This document shows, piece after piece, positions 1-6,015 of a DNA stretch of 6,015 nucleotides (the first letter of the stretch is position 1; the number at the start of each line of letters is the position of its first letter). Origin of the DNA: Spirochaeta sp. (GTDB lineage Bacteria; Spirochaetota; Spirochaetia; DSM-2461); contig DAOVYP010000153.1 in the NCBI GenBank assembly GCA_030635565.1, positions 1 through 6,015 on the forward strand, read 5' to 3'. The translations under genes were made by a program, and so were the position numbers. The notes below the pieces were generated by a model. It saw only the letters and a list, made by a program, of their open reading frames with translations. It made no database searches and was not told where the DNA came from.

Positions 1-358
1 AGCCTTCCGAGTCGGTTACCCTGATGGTGGCGAGGCCGGTCAGGCCGCCGGGATCGTAGGTTTCAGAAGCTGTGGTTCCGCCGGACATCGTCCCCGGGCC
101 GGAGTATACATCCCAGGTATATGGGCCGATTCCACCTGAAACTGTGAAAATCTGTGTACCGGAACTGGCGATGGTTGTATTGGCGGGAGACAGGTTGAGG
201 ACTCCCATCTCCAGACCCAGGACTGTGGTCAGGTTGAAGGGACCCTGGCAGGCGCTTGCCGTCAGGAGAAATATCAGGAGCAATACCGGTATAGCGGCTT
301 TAACCGGTGATTTTGATGGATTCTTCTTCATTTTCATCGTTTTCTTGTTCTTCTTCAT
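1..358 (-). CDS. Putative Ig-like-repeat lipoprotein, C-terminus beyond left edge
   Basis: The visible 119 residues are the N-terminal part of an exported protein. Residues 1-20 are very lysine-rich, followed by a hydrophobic stretch (AAIPVLLLIFLLTASA) and Cys37. This reads as a type II (lipoprotein) signal peptide with a relaxed lipobox (TASAC; Ala rather than Leu at -3), as tolerated in spirochaetes. Mature residues from about 52 onward look like a bacterial Ig-like/cadherin-like repeat: LSPANTTI, then FTVSGGIGPYTWDV, then a Gly/Thr-rich loop and ATIRVTDSEG, the usual end strand of such repeats. More repeats may follow outside the window. It starts 16 bases after the upstream barrel-protein gene stops, so the two probably form an operon. 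A surface or periplasmic structural or adhesive role is inference; no enzyme motif is visible. ATG codons at residues 8 and 10 are alternatives, but only the first is well placed behind AGGAG. Confidence 0.72.
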   Translation of the reverse strand, partial: MKKNKKTMKMKKNPSKSPVKAAIPVLLLIFLLTASACQGPFNLTTVLGLEMGVLNLSPANTTIASSGTQIFTVSGGIGPYTWDVYSGPGTMSGGTTASETYDPGGLTGLATIRVTDSEG

Positions 359-364
359 TCTGGT

Positions 365-369
365 CTCCT
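365..369 (-). promoter_or_regulatory. Ribosome binding site of the lipoprotein gene
   Basis: AGGAG on the minus strand lies six bases before the ATG at 358-356. It sits in the 16-base gap after the preceding stop codon and selects the first of three closely spaced in-frame ATGs. Confidence 0.65.
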
Positions 370-374
370 GTTTT

Positions 375-1382
375 CTACAACCTCAAACTTATTCCAAGTC
401 CCGGGTAAATTCCAGAAAGGGTAACGGATCCTTCGAACAGCGTCCTGTAAGAGACATCGGCGTAGAGCCCGAATGTCTGCCCGAACCGGAAATCGATGCC
501 GAATCCGGCATCGACATAAGGTACTATTTTTCCCTGAGTGGAACTTCCCTCCGGTATCACCATGAACCAGGTGACGCCCCCTCCGATACGGAGATACGGA
601 AGCATCGGCTGGTCCGATGCAGAAACGATTTTCAAATCCAGGCCTAACGGGATGATGATGATATCTGTCGGGATAGGGGCATCGGTCGGCATAAATGTTC
701 CGCCTGTGACGATACGCGGGACGAAGGATATTGATCCTGCGGGAATAGCATATCCGAAACTGACCTGTCCGCCGTACCCGAGGAGTGCCCAGGTGGCGGT
801 ATCGGACAGGGGAACAGTCAGGATGCCGCCGATATTCAGCCGCCATCGTTTCTTCAGGCCAGCGGTTTCCGGGTCGATTTCTTCAACCGGTACATCCACG
901 GCTAAGGCGGCAATGGCCCATGCCGTCCCGGCAGCGGCAGCTTTCTCAGTTTCTCTTTTTGAAACCTCGATACTTCGGGGGAGTGACGGTGCGATATCAA
1001 TTCTGATTATTTTCTGGATATCCTTGTCCAGGGTAAGGGTTATCGGACCGCTCCAGGTTCCCTTTGCGATCGGCTCTTCCGATTCATCCCCGGATACCGT
1101 GCATCGGATATCGATGGAGATTGTGTTACCCGATAACCTGTATTCCGAGACAATGGTGAAATCCTGCTCTTCATCGGCCTCCCGCAGCTTGAAACCCTCA
1201 ATCTGCAGCTGCAGCACCGTCGCATCGTGAATAACTTTCCCGAGGGCGGCATCTTCGGATTCAGGCGCCGCAGCAACTGATGTCGCAATAACGACGGGAC
1301 GTGAATAATCCTCACCAGAAACGGCAATCGATGTCAGCACTATAAGTACAGTTATAAGTACAATCTGTTTTATTCTGTGCAT
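375..1382 (-). CDS. Secreted two-part protein: N-terminal alpha/beta domain plus outer-membrane beta-barrel-like C-terminus
   Basis: This 335-residue protein is not recognised as a named family. Residues 1-22 form a Sec signal peptide (MHRIK, a hydrophobic core, then likely cleavage after AVS). Residues about 24-132 form a soluble segment whose pattern (an early PVVIATSV strand, a helix near LGKVIHDATVLQLQ, then FTIVSEYRLSGNTISIDIRC) resembles the strand-helix-strand folds of TolB-N, FlgO or LpoB-type envelope proteins; this is weak inference. Residues 138-165 are an Ala/Lys/Glu-rich linker. Residues about 178-335 alternate Gly-rich amphipathic strands (RLNIGGILTV, GYGGQVSFGYAI, PYLRIGGGVTW, VPYVDAGFGIDFRF, GLYADVSYRTL, GLGISLRL). 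This is typical of an eight-strand-type outer-membrane barrel and ends in the expected hydrophobic final strand. The gene is followed after 16 bases by the lipoprotein gene. A weak GGGAAGAG lies upstream of the ATG. Confidence 0.8.
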   Translation of the reverse strand: MHRIKQIVLITVLIVLTSIAVSGEDYSRPVVIATSVAAAPESEDAALGKVIHDATVLQLQIEGFKLREADEEQDFTIVSEYRLSGNTISIDIRCTVSGDESEEPIAKGTWSGPITLTLDKDIQKIIRIDIAPSLPRSIEVSKRETEKAAAAGTAWAIAALAVDVPVEEIDPETAGLKKRWRLNIGGILTVPLSDTATWALLGYGGQVSFGYAIPAGSISFVPRIVTGGTFMPTDAPIPTDIIIIPLGLDLKIVSASDQPMLPYLRIGGGVTWFMVIPEGSSTQGKIVPYVDAGFGIDFRFGQTFGLYADVSYRTLFEGSVTLSGIYPGLGISLRL

Positions 1383-1455
1383 TCGTCTCTTCCCGGCAGT
1401 CGTATTTCCATGTTTCTATCTTCGACAGCTGATGTGATTAACCCGTAGACGAGAC

Positions 1456-1501
1456 TTTATATTGATGGTGCAAATTTTATATAAACATTAAAATATCGCA
1501 A
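1456..1501 (-). promoter_or_regulatory. Candidate promoter of the barrel protein-lipoprotein unit
   Basis: An AT-rich island in the 188-base gap holds two overlapping sigma70-like pairs on the minus strand. One is TTGCGA (1501-1496), a 16-base spacer and TAAAAT (1479-1474). The other is TTATAT (1484-1479), a 17-base spacer and TATAAA (1461-1456). Either would give a leader of about 65-90 bases before the ATG at 1382. I see no clear intrinsic terminator between the HPr-domain gene and this point, so read-through from upstream remains possible. Confidence 0.35.
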
Positions 1502-1570
1502 TATTCATGATAAATCCATACGAACCGTCTGAGCTTTATTGGAAGTTGGCGGATGGGGACGGTGATACCC

Positions 1571-3103
1571 TTAGCGTTTGAGATAAGACAGATTCTTAGG
1601 GAGAACGATGTTGTTGCCGAATTTGTCTTCCCCGTACCCGTTTTCCGCCAGAGTCCGTATGTCTTCCAGAACTCTTTTGTCTCCCTGGAAGCTAACGGTA
1701 TCACCGCTGACGATGTCGATTTTACCCATGGCCAGATAGAGGGCGATGGCCCGTTTGATAAATTCGGCCAGGGTCTCATTTTCATATGGGGAGAGATCTT
1801 CGAAGGAGAAATCATTGTCATAAATCATGATTTTCTGTTTTTCGAGGAGATCGAGGAAGATGACTCTGAGAATTTTTTTCATCAGCGGCGAATCGTAGGT
1901 GGAGCCGGCATCGTTCTTGATGAGCTTGTGCTCTATGATGTAGCGGGCCACAGCATCCCGTTTACGGCGGTTGAGTTCTTCATTTGCACGGAACAGCTCC
2001 AGGGGCAGGGATGCATCGTAGACAGTTTCACCGAGGATCATTTTCACCTCGCTGCCGTAGTGGATGCTTATCTTCGCAATCAGGGTGGAAGGCCTGACAT
2101 GGAAACCGCGGTAATTCGGGATTGGAACCTCGATTTCCCCCTGGACGGCATAGGACTTCAGAATATCCCGGCACAGTTCCTGTGTAGCGCTGATGTACTT
2201 GTCGGCATATGCAACAAAATATCCAATGATGATGTTCAGCAGCTCTGTATTTGTAATCGGTGGCTTCAGCTTTTTGTTCCAGTTCTTCAATGCATGCCGC
2301 TCGTAGAAATGAACCAGGGTGACGGCGGTATCCAGCAGATGGAATACAACGGTTATCTGACCACGCATCACCAGAAGCTTATCGTCTTTCTCGACCATAT
2401 CCGAGCCGGACAGATATGTATCGTACAGGGACTGCATACTATGAAAATTATCCGCCAGATAACGAAGTTGAGCTTCGCTGACCACATCGGGAATGCATGT
2501 GTGATATTTATCGGGTTCCAATTTACGGTAAACATCCAGCCAACTGCTTTCCTCGGCAAGATTCAGCAGGTTGGTCGCCAGGTAGACGGCGGTTTCCCTG
2601 GGATTTTCAACGGTTTTCTGTTTGCGATTGGCTTCCAGCTTCCCGTCGATAAGGACATCCCGGAAACCATACTCTTCGACGGGTAAAAGATTTTTATCCA
2701 GTTTCATCTTCCTGGCAACTTTCATGAAATTGCCCGAAGCCTTCGAAAAAGCCCGTAGTAAGGTATACAGTGAATGCTGCGTCGCCGCATTAAAATCCCC
2801 TTCCACATCCAGCAGATTGTAACCTCTAGCCGAGCGGGAAATATGGAAGAGATTATATATCAACCGGCTGAATGCTTTGGCTACCGCAACGGACATGCGT
2901 ACAGGTGCCCAATACTCGTTCCTCAGGACACCGAAATCGTCCAGCATCTCTTCGCACTTGGAGGCTTCCAAGAGTAAACGCCCTATTAGTTGCCGGGGGA
3001 TTTCTTCGTGAGACAGGTCCGTCATCACCGATGAGAGTGAGACGAAATCACTCAGATCGGATTGGATCAGCGGGCCGAGTTCGTCATCTTTGATGATATG
3101 CAT
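1571..3103 (-). CDS. Large helical protein with embedded HPr-like phosphocarrier domain
   Basis: With the chosen start the protein has 510 residues. Residues 1-320 are predicted almost entirely helical with no familiar motif. Residues about 321-391 resemble HPr of the phosphotransferase system. The segment NYRGFHVRPS matches the HPr active-site pattern NxxGLHARPA, making His335 (codon 2099-2101) the presumed phosphorylation site. Ser365, in VYDASLPLEL, lies 30 residues later, close to the His15-Ser46 spacing of 31 in classical HPr. Residues 392-510 are a further mixed, mostly helical tail. Free HPr is about 85-90 residues, so this is a multi-domain protein; no EI, EIIA, EIIB or kinase motif is visible. 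No signal peptide, so presumably cytoplasmic. Start: the frame stays open to 3235, and an ATG at 3223 has GAGG five bases upstream but overlaps nudC. I prefer the ATG at 3103 because upstream codons are markedly AT-rich at third positions and contain a promoter-like pair. A PTS-linked regulatory role is inference. Confidence 0.75.
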   Translation of the reverse strand: MHIIKDDELGPLIQSDLSDFVSLSSVMTDLSHEEIPRQLIGRLLLEASKCEEMLDDFGVLRNEYWAPVRMSVAVAKAFSRLIYNLFHISRSARGYNLLDVEGDFNAATQHSLYTLLRAFSKASGNFMKVARKMKLDKNLLPVEEYGFRDVLIDGKLEANRKQKTVENPRETAVYLATNLLNLAEESSWLDVYRKLEPDKYHTCIPDVVSEAQLRYLADNFHSMQSLYDTYLSGSDMVEKDDKLLVMRGQITVVFHLLDTAVTLVHFYERHALKNWNKKLKPPITNTELLNIIIGYFVAYADKYISATQELCRDILKSYAVQGEIEVPIPNYRGFHVRPSTLIAKISIHYGSEVKMILGETVYDASLPLELFRANEELNRRKRDAVARYIIEHKLIKNDAGSTYDSPLMKKILRVIFLDLLEKQKIMIYDNDFSFEDLSPYENETLAEFIKRAIALYLAMGKIDIVSGDTVSFQGDKRVLEDIRTLAENGYGEDKFGNNIVLPKNLSYLKR

Positions 3104-3122
3104 TGCCACTGCTCTTTCTTTG

Positions 3123-3151
3123 GTAATACTTATCTTGGACGATAATTGCAA
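3123..3151 (-). promoter_or_regulatory. Candidate promoter of the HPr-domain gene
   Basis: On the minus strand TTGCAA (3151-3146), a 17-base spacer and TATTAC (3128-3123) each match sigma70 consensus boxes at four of six bases. Transcription would begin near 3116, giving a short leader before the ATG at 3103. It would be invalid as a sole promoter if the true start is the ATG at 3223. Confidence 0.3.
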
Positions 3152-3201
3152 TACATTTACTGAAATTTCCGAATTTAGCGCCAAATGACACTGGAGTTGC
3201 G

Positions 3202-4047
3202 ATGTCAAAAGATAGAAATACATTTTTTGCCTCATGGCATCCGGAACCGGCGGATGCCTGTACTGATGATACTCACTGCCTGGTTTGCCGGCCCGGAGGG
3301 GATGTCCTTGTACGTTCTGATGTCGGTACCGGCTTTCCGGAACTGATGGAACCGGCCTCCACTCTTCCGGAATGGCAAAGGCTGTGTATCGGAACTCTGG
3401 AAGGTCGTTCGGTGATGTTGATTTCCGCCCCTCTCGATGCCGATGCTCCAGAGGGATACCTGTGGGCCAATATCAGGCCTCTGCTCGGAGGCTTGGATGC
3501 AGGGAGGCTCGAGGCTCTGTGCAGGGCTTCCATGCTTGCCAGCTGGGACTATAATCACCGGTTCTGTGGATGCTGCGGTACTCTGACGGTACAGGATACA
3601 AAGGAATCGGCCAGGGTCTGTCCGTCCTGCGGGCATCGATCCTACCCGAGGGTATCTCCTGCAATGATCGTCCGAATTACAAATGGTTTGAAAATACTTC
3701 TGGCGCATAATCGGCGTTTCCCCGATGGGGTGTACAGCTGTATCGCCGGATATGTCGAACCGGGCGAAAACCTGGAACAAACCGTGCTCCGGGAAGTCAA
3801 GGAGGAAGTCGGCCTCGAGGCGGCTCCGCCCCGTTATCTTTCGTCCCAGGCATGGCCTTTCCCCCATTCCCTGATGCTCGGCTTCGAAACTACCGCGACA
3901 GGAGAACCGGTCCCCGACGGCGAGGAGATTACCGATGCAAGATGGTTCTCCGCCGATAATCTTCCCCATATTCCCAGCCACGGCACCATTGCCCGATGGC
4001 TCATTGATGACTGGCTGAAGGGCATCGAAGATCTTCGATCCGAATAA
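3202..4047 (+). CDS. nudC: NAD(H) pyrophosphatase / RNA deNADding Nudix hydrolase NudC
   Basis: NudC hydrolyses NADH or NAD+ to NMN(H) and AMP and removes NAD caps from RNA; it is a cytoplasmic, metal-dependent Nudix enzyme. The 281 residues show the full NudC layout. A divergent N-terminal domain (about 1-115) is followed by a zinc ribbon with C122xxC125 and C140xxC143, then the Nudix domain. The Nudix box at 183-205 is complete (G183, E189, R197-E198, E201-E202, G204). The subfamily signature that separates NudC from other Nudix enzymes is present at 215-223 as SQAWPFPHS, with Ala in place of the usual first Pro. Length fits the family (E. coli NudC 257). The ATG at 3202 is supported by GGAG five bases upstream. 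It is divergent from the HPr-domain gene and 90 bases upstream of argH. An additional Cys124 lies inside the first zinc knuckle. Confidence 0.96.
   Translation: MSKDRNTFFASWHPEPADACTDDTHCLVCRPGGDVLVRSDVGTGFPELMEPASTLPEWQRLCIGTLEGRSVMLISAPLDADAPEGYLWANIRPLLGGLDAGRLEALCRASMLASWDYNHRFCGCCGTLTVQDTKESARVCPSCGHRSYPRVSPAMIVRITNGLKILLAHNRRFPDGVYSCIAGYVEPGENLEQTVLREVKEEVGLEAAPPRYLSSQAWPFPHSLMLGFETTATGEPVPDGEEITDARWFSADNLPHIPSHGTIARWLIDDWLKGIEDLRSE
4024..4039. repeat. 16-base perfect palindrome at the 3' end of nudC
   Basis: ATCGAAGATCTTCGAT is identical to its reverse complement. It lies inside the last codons of nudC (residues GIEDLRS). No T-tract follows, so it is not a standard terminator. It could be a protein-binding site or chance. 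Confidence 0.4.
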
Positions 4048-4074
4048 TTCCGGTGAGGCCGTTTCTCCTGTTCA

Positions 4075-4103
4075 TTCCCTCATTTCCGGGACGCGGGTAT
4101 ACT
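4075..4103 (+). promoter_or_regulatory. Candidate argH promoter
   Basis: TATACT (4098-4103) matches the sigma70 -10 box at five of six bases. A poor -35 match (TTCCCT, 4075-4080) lies 17 bases upstream. Transcription would begin near 4110, about 28 bases before the argH ATG. An imperfect dyad (CCGG-TGAGG at 4050-4058 against CCTCA and CCGG at 4078-4089) overlaps the -35 region and could be an operator, though the match is weak. Confidence 0.4.
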
Positions 4104-4125
4104 GATTTATCAATTGGAAAAGTAT

Positions 4126-4130
4126 GGAGG
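4126..4130 (+). promoter_or_regulatory. Ribosome binding site that sets the argH start
   Basis: GGAGG lies seven bases before the ATG at 4138. It makes that ATG the start in preference to the in-frame TTG at 4114, whose first codons would contain this site. Confidence 0.8.
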
Positions 4131-4137
4131 ACTCGAA

Positions 4138-5502
4138 ATGAGCAAGCTGTGGTCCAAAGGTTATGAGCTGGACGCCCTGATGGAAGAATTCACAGTCGGT
4201 GTGGATTACATCCTGGACAAACGTCTGATCCCTTCCGATATCCTGGGAAGTCTGGCCCATGCTGTAATGCTCAAGGACGTCGAATTGCTTGAAGCCCCTC
4301 AGCTGGAATCCCTTCGGAAAGGTCTTCTCACGGTTCTTGATGAAAATGAAAAAGGGGATTTTACGATTCAAAGGTCGGATGAGGACGGCCACACGGCAAT
4401 CGAAAATCGCCTTGTACATCTTGTCGGCGATGCCGGAAAGCGGATTCATTTAGGCCGCAGTCGAAACGACCAGATTCTCACCGTGACACGGATCTGGATG
4501 CGTCAGTATCTCCTGAACCTTGTCTCTGCGGCCTCATCGCTGGTTTCCGACCTGCTCGACTTCGCTGAAACCCACAAAAACGTGCCAATGCCCGGTCGAA
4601 CCCACATGCAGCCGGCTATGCCCTCGTCGGTAGGACTCTGGGCAGGAGGTTTTGCCGAACAGCTGCTTGATGACGTCAAAGGAGCCGCAGCCCTTTATCC
4701 CTATTTTGATCAATGTCCCCTGGGTTCAGGAGCGGGATACGGTACGCCGCTGCCCCTGGACCGTGAGCTGAGTGCCGAACTCCTGGGATTTTCCCGGGTT
4801 CAGGTGAACGTCACCTACAGTGGGCTCTCCAGGGGTAAATTTGAATCCAGACTGCTCGATGCCCTGGATCAGATCGCTATCACTCTCTCAAAACTTGCCC
4901 AGGATCTCATTCTCTTCTCCATGCCCGAGTTCGGATGGTTTACCCTTCCACAGGAACTCTGCACCGGTTCGAGTATTATGCCCCAGAAGCGAAATCCCGA
5001 CGGGCTTGAGTTGATGCGGGCCAGATCCGCTTCGATTGGCGCCTGGGCAGTCCAGGTGAAATCCATCATCAGATCCCTGCCGTCGGGCTACAATCGGGAC
5101 TACCAGGACACCAAAGGTCCCATGATGCAGGCTGCCGATACGGCCCTGGCGATGATCGGCGTGCACAGCCTGACCATCCGGAAGCTCACGGTGAATAATG
5201 AAACCCTCATCGAGGCGTTCGACCCCGGCATTTTCGCCACCGATGCCGCTATCGCCCTGGTTGCGCAAGGCATGACGTTCCGGGATGCATACAGGGAGGT
5301 GGGCACTCATCCTGAACGCTTCGCCGGCAGGGACCCCCGCTCGGCGATAAGCGACCGTACCAGCACCGGTACCGCGGGAAATCTCAGACTGGATCTGGCC
5401 ATTGCCGAACTGAAAGCGATTACCGCCGAGAATGATGCACGGGAGAAGAAGGTAAACGGTGCCCTTGATAAGCTCGCGGGGCGCCCTGTAAGAATTATCT
5501 GA
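4138..5502 (+). CDS. argH: Argininosuccinate lyase
   Basis: ArgH cleaves argininosuccinate to arginine and fumarate, the last step of arginine biosynthesis, as a cytoplasmic homotetramer of the fumarase/aspartase superfamily. The 454 residues match the family length (E. coli 457). Conserved regions are all present: KLWSKG at the N-terminus, DEDGHTAIENRL (80-91), GRSRNDQ (106-112), GRTHMQPAMP (153-162, with the Thr155-His156 pair), PLGSGAGYG (194-202) and the superfamily signature GSSIMPQKRNPD (277-288), whose serine is the catalytic base. Several blocks differ from the enteric type: LPSGYNRDYQDTKGP replaces the usual LPLAYNKDxQEDKEP, and GYG follows PLGSGA where LAG is common. From memory this resembles the subtype of Bacteroidetes and some anaerobes. 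No other arg gene is in the window, so it appears outside an arginine operon. Its own promoter and ribosome binding site are likely. Confidence 0.95.
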   Translation: MSKLWSKGYELDALMEEFTVGVDYILDKRLIPSDILGSLAHAVMLKDVELLEAPQLESLRKGLLTVLDENEKGDFTIQRSDEDGHTAIENRLVHLVGDAGKRIHLGRSRNDQILTVTRIWMRQYLLNLVSAASSLVSDLLDFAETHKNVPMPGRTHMQPAMPSSVGLWAGGFAEQLLDDVKGAAALYPYFDQCPLGSGAGYGTPLPLDRELSAELLGFSRVQVNVTYSGLSRGKFESRLLDALDQIAITLSKLAQDLILFSMPEFGWFTLPQELCTGSSIMPQKRNPDGLELMRARSASIGAWAVQVKSIIRSLPSGYNRDYQDTKGPMMQAADTALAMIGVHSLTIRKLTVNNETLIEAFDPGIFATDAAIALVAQGMTFRDAYREVGTHPERFAGRDPRSAISDRTSTGTAGNLRLDLAIAELKAITAENDAREKKVNGALDKLAGRPVRII

Positions 5503-5504
5503 AA

Positions 5505-5526
5505 CGGTTCAGCTATTCCCGAACCG
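5505..5526. repeat. Short inverted repeat in the convergent argH 3' region
   Basis: CGGTTC (5505-5510) and GAACCG (5521-5526) can pair across a ten-base loop just after the argH stop and before the convergent gene's end. No T-tract follows on either strand, so a role as terminator is only possible, not supported. Confidence 0.25.
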
Positions 5527-5577
5527 ACGAAGGGCGCCGCGCCGGCGAGTGAGTGCAGGGAAAGCATGAAATTCCAT

Positions 5578-6015
5578 TCATTCCGTCAGTTCCTGAATCT
5601 GCTGAATCAGGTCTTTGAGCTTCTCATTCGCCGATCGGCTGTCTGCCAGTTCCGTCTCCAGAACGCTGCCCCGGGCTTTCTCGATTTCCAGTTGGGCCAG
5701 AAGATCTGCTTCCCGACGGGCCCTGTCCTGGGCGATTTCGGCTTCCCTCTGTGCATTTTCCCGGTCAATTAGTGCCCTGGCCTCGTCATCCAGATTCGAC
5801 TGATCGGTAAAACTGCGATTCAATTCGGCCAGACGCCGTTCGTAATCCGCCCTGAGGCGGGCCAGATTGGGATTTTCGGGCAGTTTTTCCGCCAGAGTCT
5901 CTTCCAGGCCGGACGGTACCAGATGAATCTCGATGTACTGATCCGAATTTGCCGTCAGCTTAAATGAGTAATCTTTAAAACCCCGCCGTCTGATGCGGAT
6001 ATCGATTGTCGTTCC
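5578..6015 (-). CDS. C-terminal part of a PEGA-like/coiled-coil protein, N-terminus beyond right edge
   Basis: The reading frame is open from the right edge to a TGA at 5580-5578, giving 145 visible residues. An internal TTG at 5823 could be mistaken for a start, but coding continues upstream without interruption. The first 35 visible residues (TTIDIRIRRRGFKDYSFKLT, then IEIHLVPS) have the pattern of the end of a PEGA-type beta domain: an aromatic FxxYxxxxxL strand pair followed by IEIHL. Residues from about 50 to 145 are highly charged and rich in Glu, Arg, Ala and Leu (for example ARREADLLAQLEIEKA), strongly suggesting a long coiled coil ending in LIQQIQELTE. Such proteins are commonly envelope-associated in spirochaetes and deltaproteobacteria, but the signal sequence or membrane segment, if any, lies outside the window. 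It converges on argH with a 75-base gap. Specific function unknown. Confidence 0.75.
   Translation of the reverse strand, partial: GTTIDIRIRRRGFKDYSFKLTANSDQYIEIHLVPSGLEETLAEKLPENPNLARLRADYERRLAELNRSFTDQSNLDDEARALIDRENAQREAEIAQDRARREADLLAQLEIEKARGSVLETELADSRSANEKLKDLIQQIQELTE

Noticed and set aside
538..1230. A 230-codon plus-strand open frame
   Set aside because: It is antisense to the barrel protein, is Ser/Pro/Arg-rich as expected of a shadow frame, and has no start signal.
1553..2686. A 377-codon open frame on the plus strand
   Set aside because: It is fully antisense to the HPr-domain gene. It lacks a ribosome binding site and recognisable motifs, and the minus-strand frame carries the clear HPr motif.
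3180..3208. Perfect TTGACA -35 box on the minus strand (3208-3203)
   Set aside because: No acceptable -10 box lies 16-18 bases downstream (TTTGGC at 17), so it is probably chance.
3232..3981. A 249-codon minus-strand open frame opposite nudC
   Set aside because: The plus strand has the complete zinc ribbon, Nudix box and SQxWPFPxS signature; the opposite frame shows no domain.
4050..4089. Terminator between nudC and argH
   Set aside because: The dyad is imperfect with a three-base bulge and a 19-base loop, and no T-tract follows.
4114..4137. Upstream TTG start for argH
   Set aside because: The GGAGG at 4126-4130 would lie inside the coding sequence, and family proteins begin near the KLW motif just after the ATG at 4138.
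5503..5577. Intrinsic terminator between the convergent genes
   Set aside because: The CGGTTC/GAACCG dyad and the nearby GC-rich run around 5532-5547 have no T-tract on either strand.
5578..5823. A complete 81-residue small gene starting at TTG 5823
   Set aside because: The same frame continues open to the window edge with PEGA-like coding sequence, so this is the tail of a longer gene.

Overview
The window carries six protein-coding genes, two of them cut by the window edges, with short intergenic gaps and no RNA gene, insertion sequence, CRISPR array or phage signature that I can see. Base composition is moderate to slightly GC-rich inside genes and AT-rich in the main intergenic gap. The gene mix (a relaxed-lipobox lipoprotein with an Ig-like repeat, an outer-membrane barrel protein, a PEGA-like/coiled-coil protein and a large HPr-domain protein) suggests a didermic bacterium. 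A free-living spirochaete is my best guess, but this is inference; no 16S or other decisive marker is present.

Left block, minus strand: a ~510-residue protein with an embedded HPr-like phosphocarrier domain (1571-3103), then after a 188-base AT-rich gap a two-gene unit made of a secreted outer-membrane-barrel-type protein (375-1382) and, 16 bases downstream, a lipoprotein that runs off the left edge (1-358). The last two are very probably co-transcribed and both act in the cell envelope.

Right block, plus strand: nudC (NAD(H) pyrophosphatase, 3202-4047), transcribed divergently from the HPr-domain gene across a 98-base region, then argH (argininosuccinate lyase, 4138-5502), with its own candidate promoter and a strong ribosome binding site. 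These two are confidently identified housekeeping enzymes; argH belongs to a divergent sequence subtype. A convergent minus-strand gene (5578-6015, N-terminus beyond the right edge) encodes the end of a PEGA-like domain followed by a long charged coiled coil.

The most interesting item is the HPr-domain protein. It keeps the phosphorylatable-histidine motif and a serine at nearly the Ser46 spacing, but sits inside a long helical protein with no other recognisable PTS domain. It could be a PTS-linked sensor or regulator rather than a sugar-transport phosphocarrier. No multi-gene undescribed system is demonstrable here.
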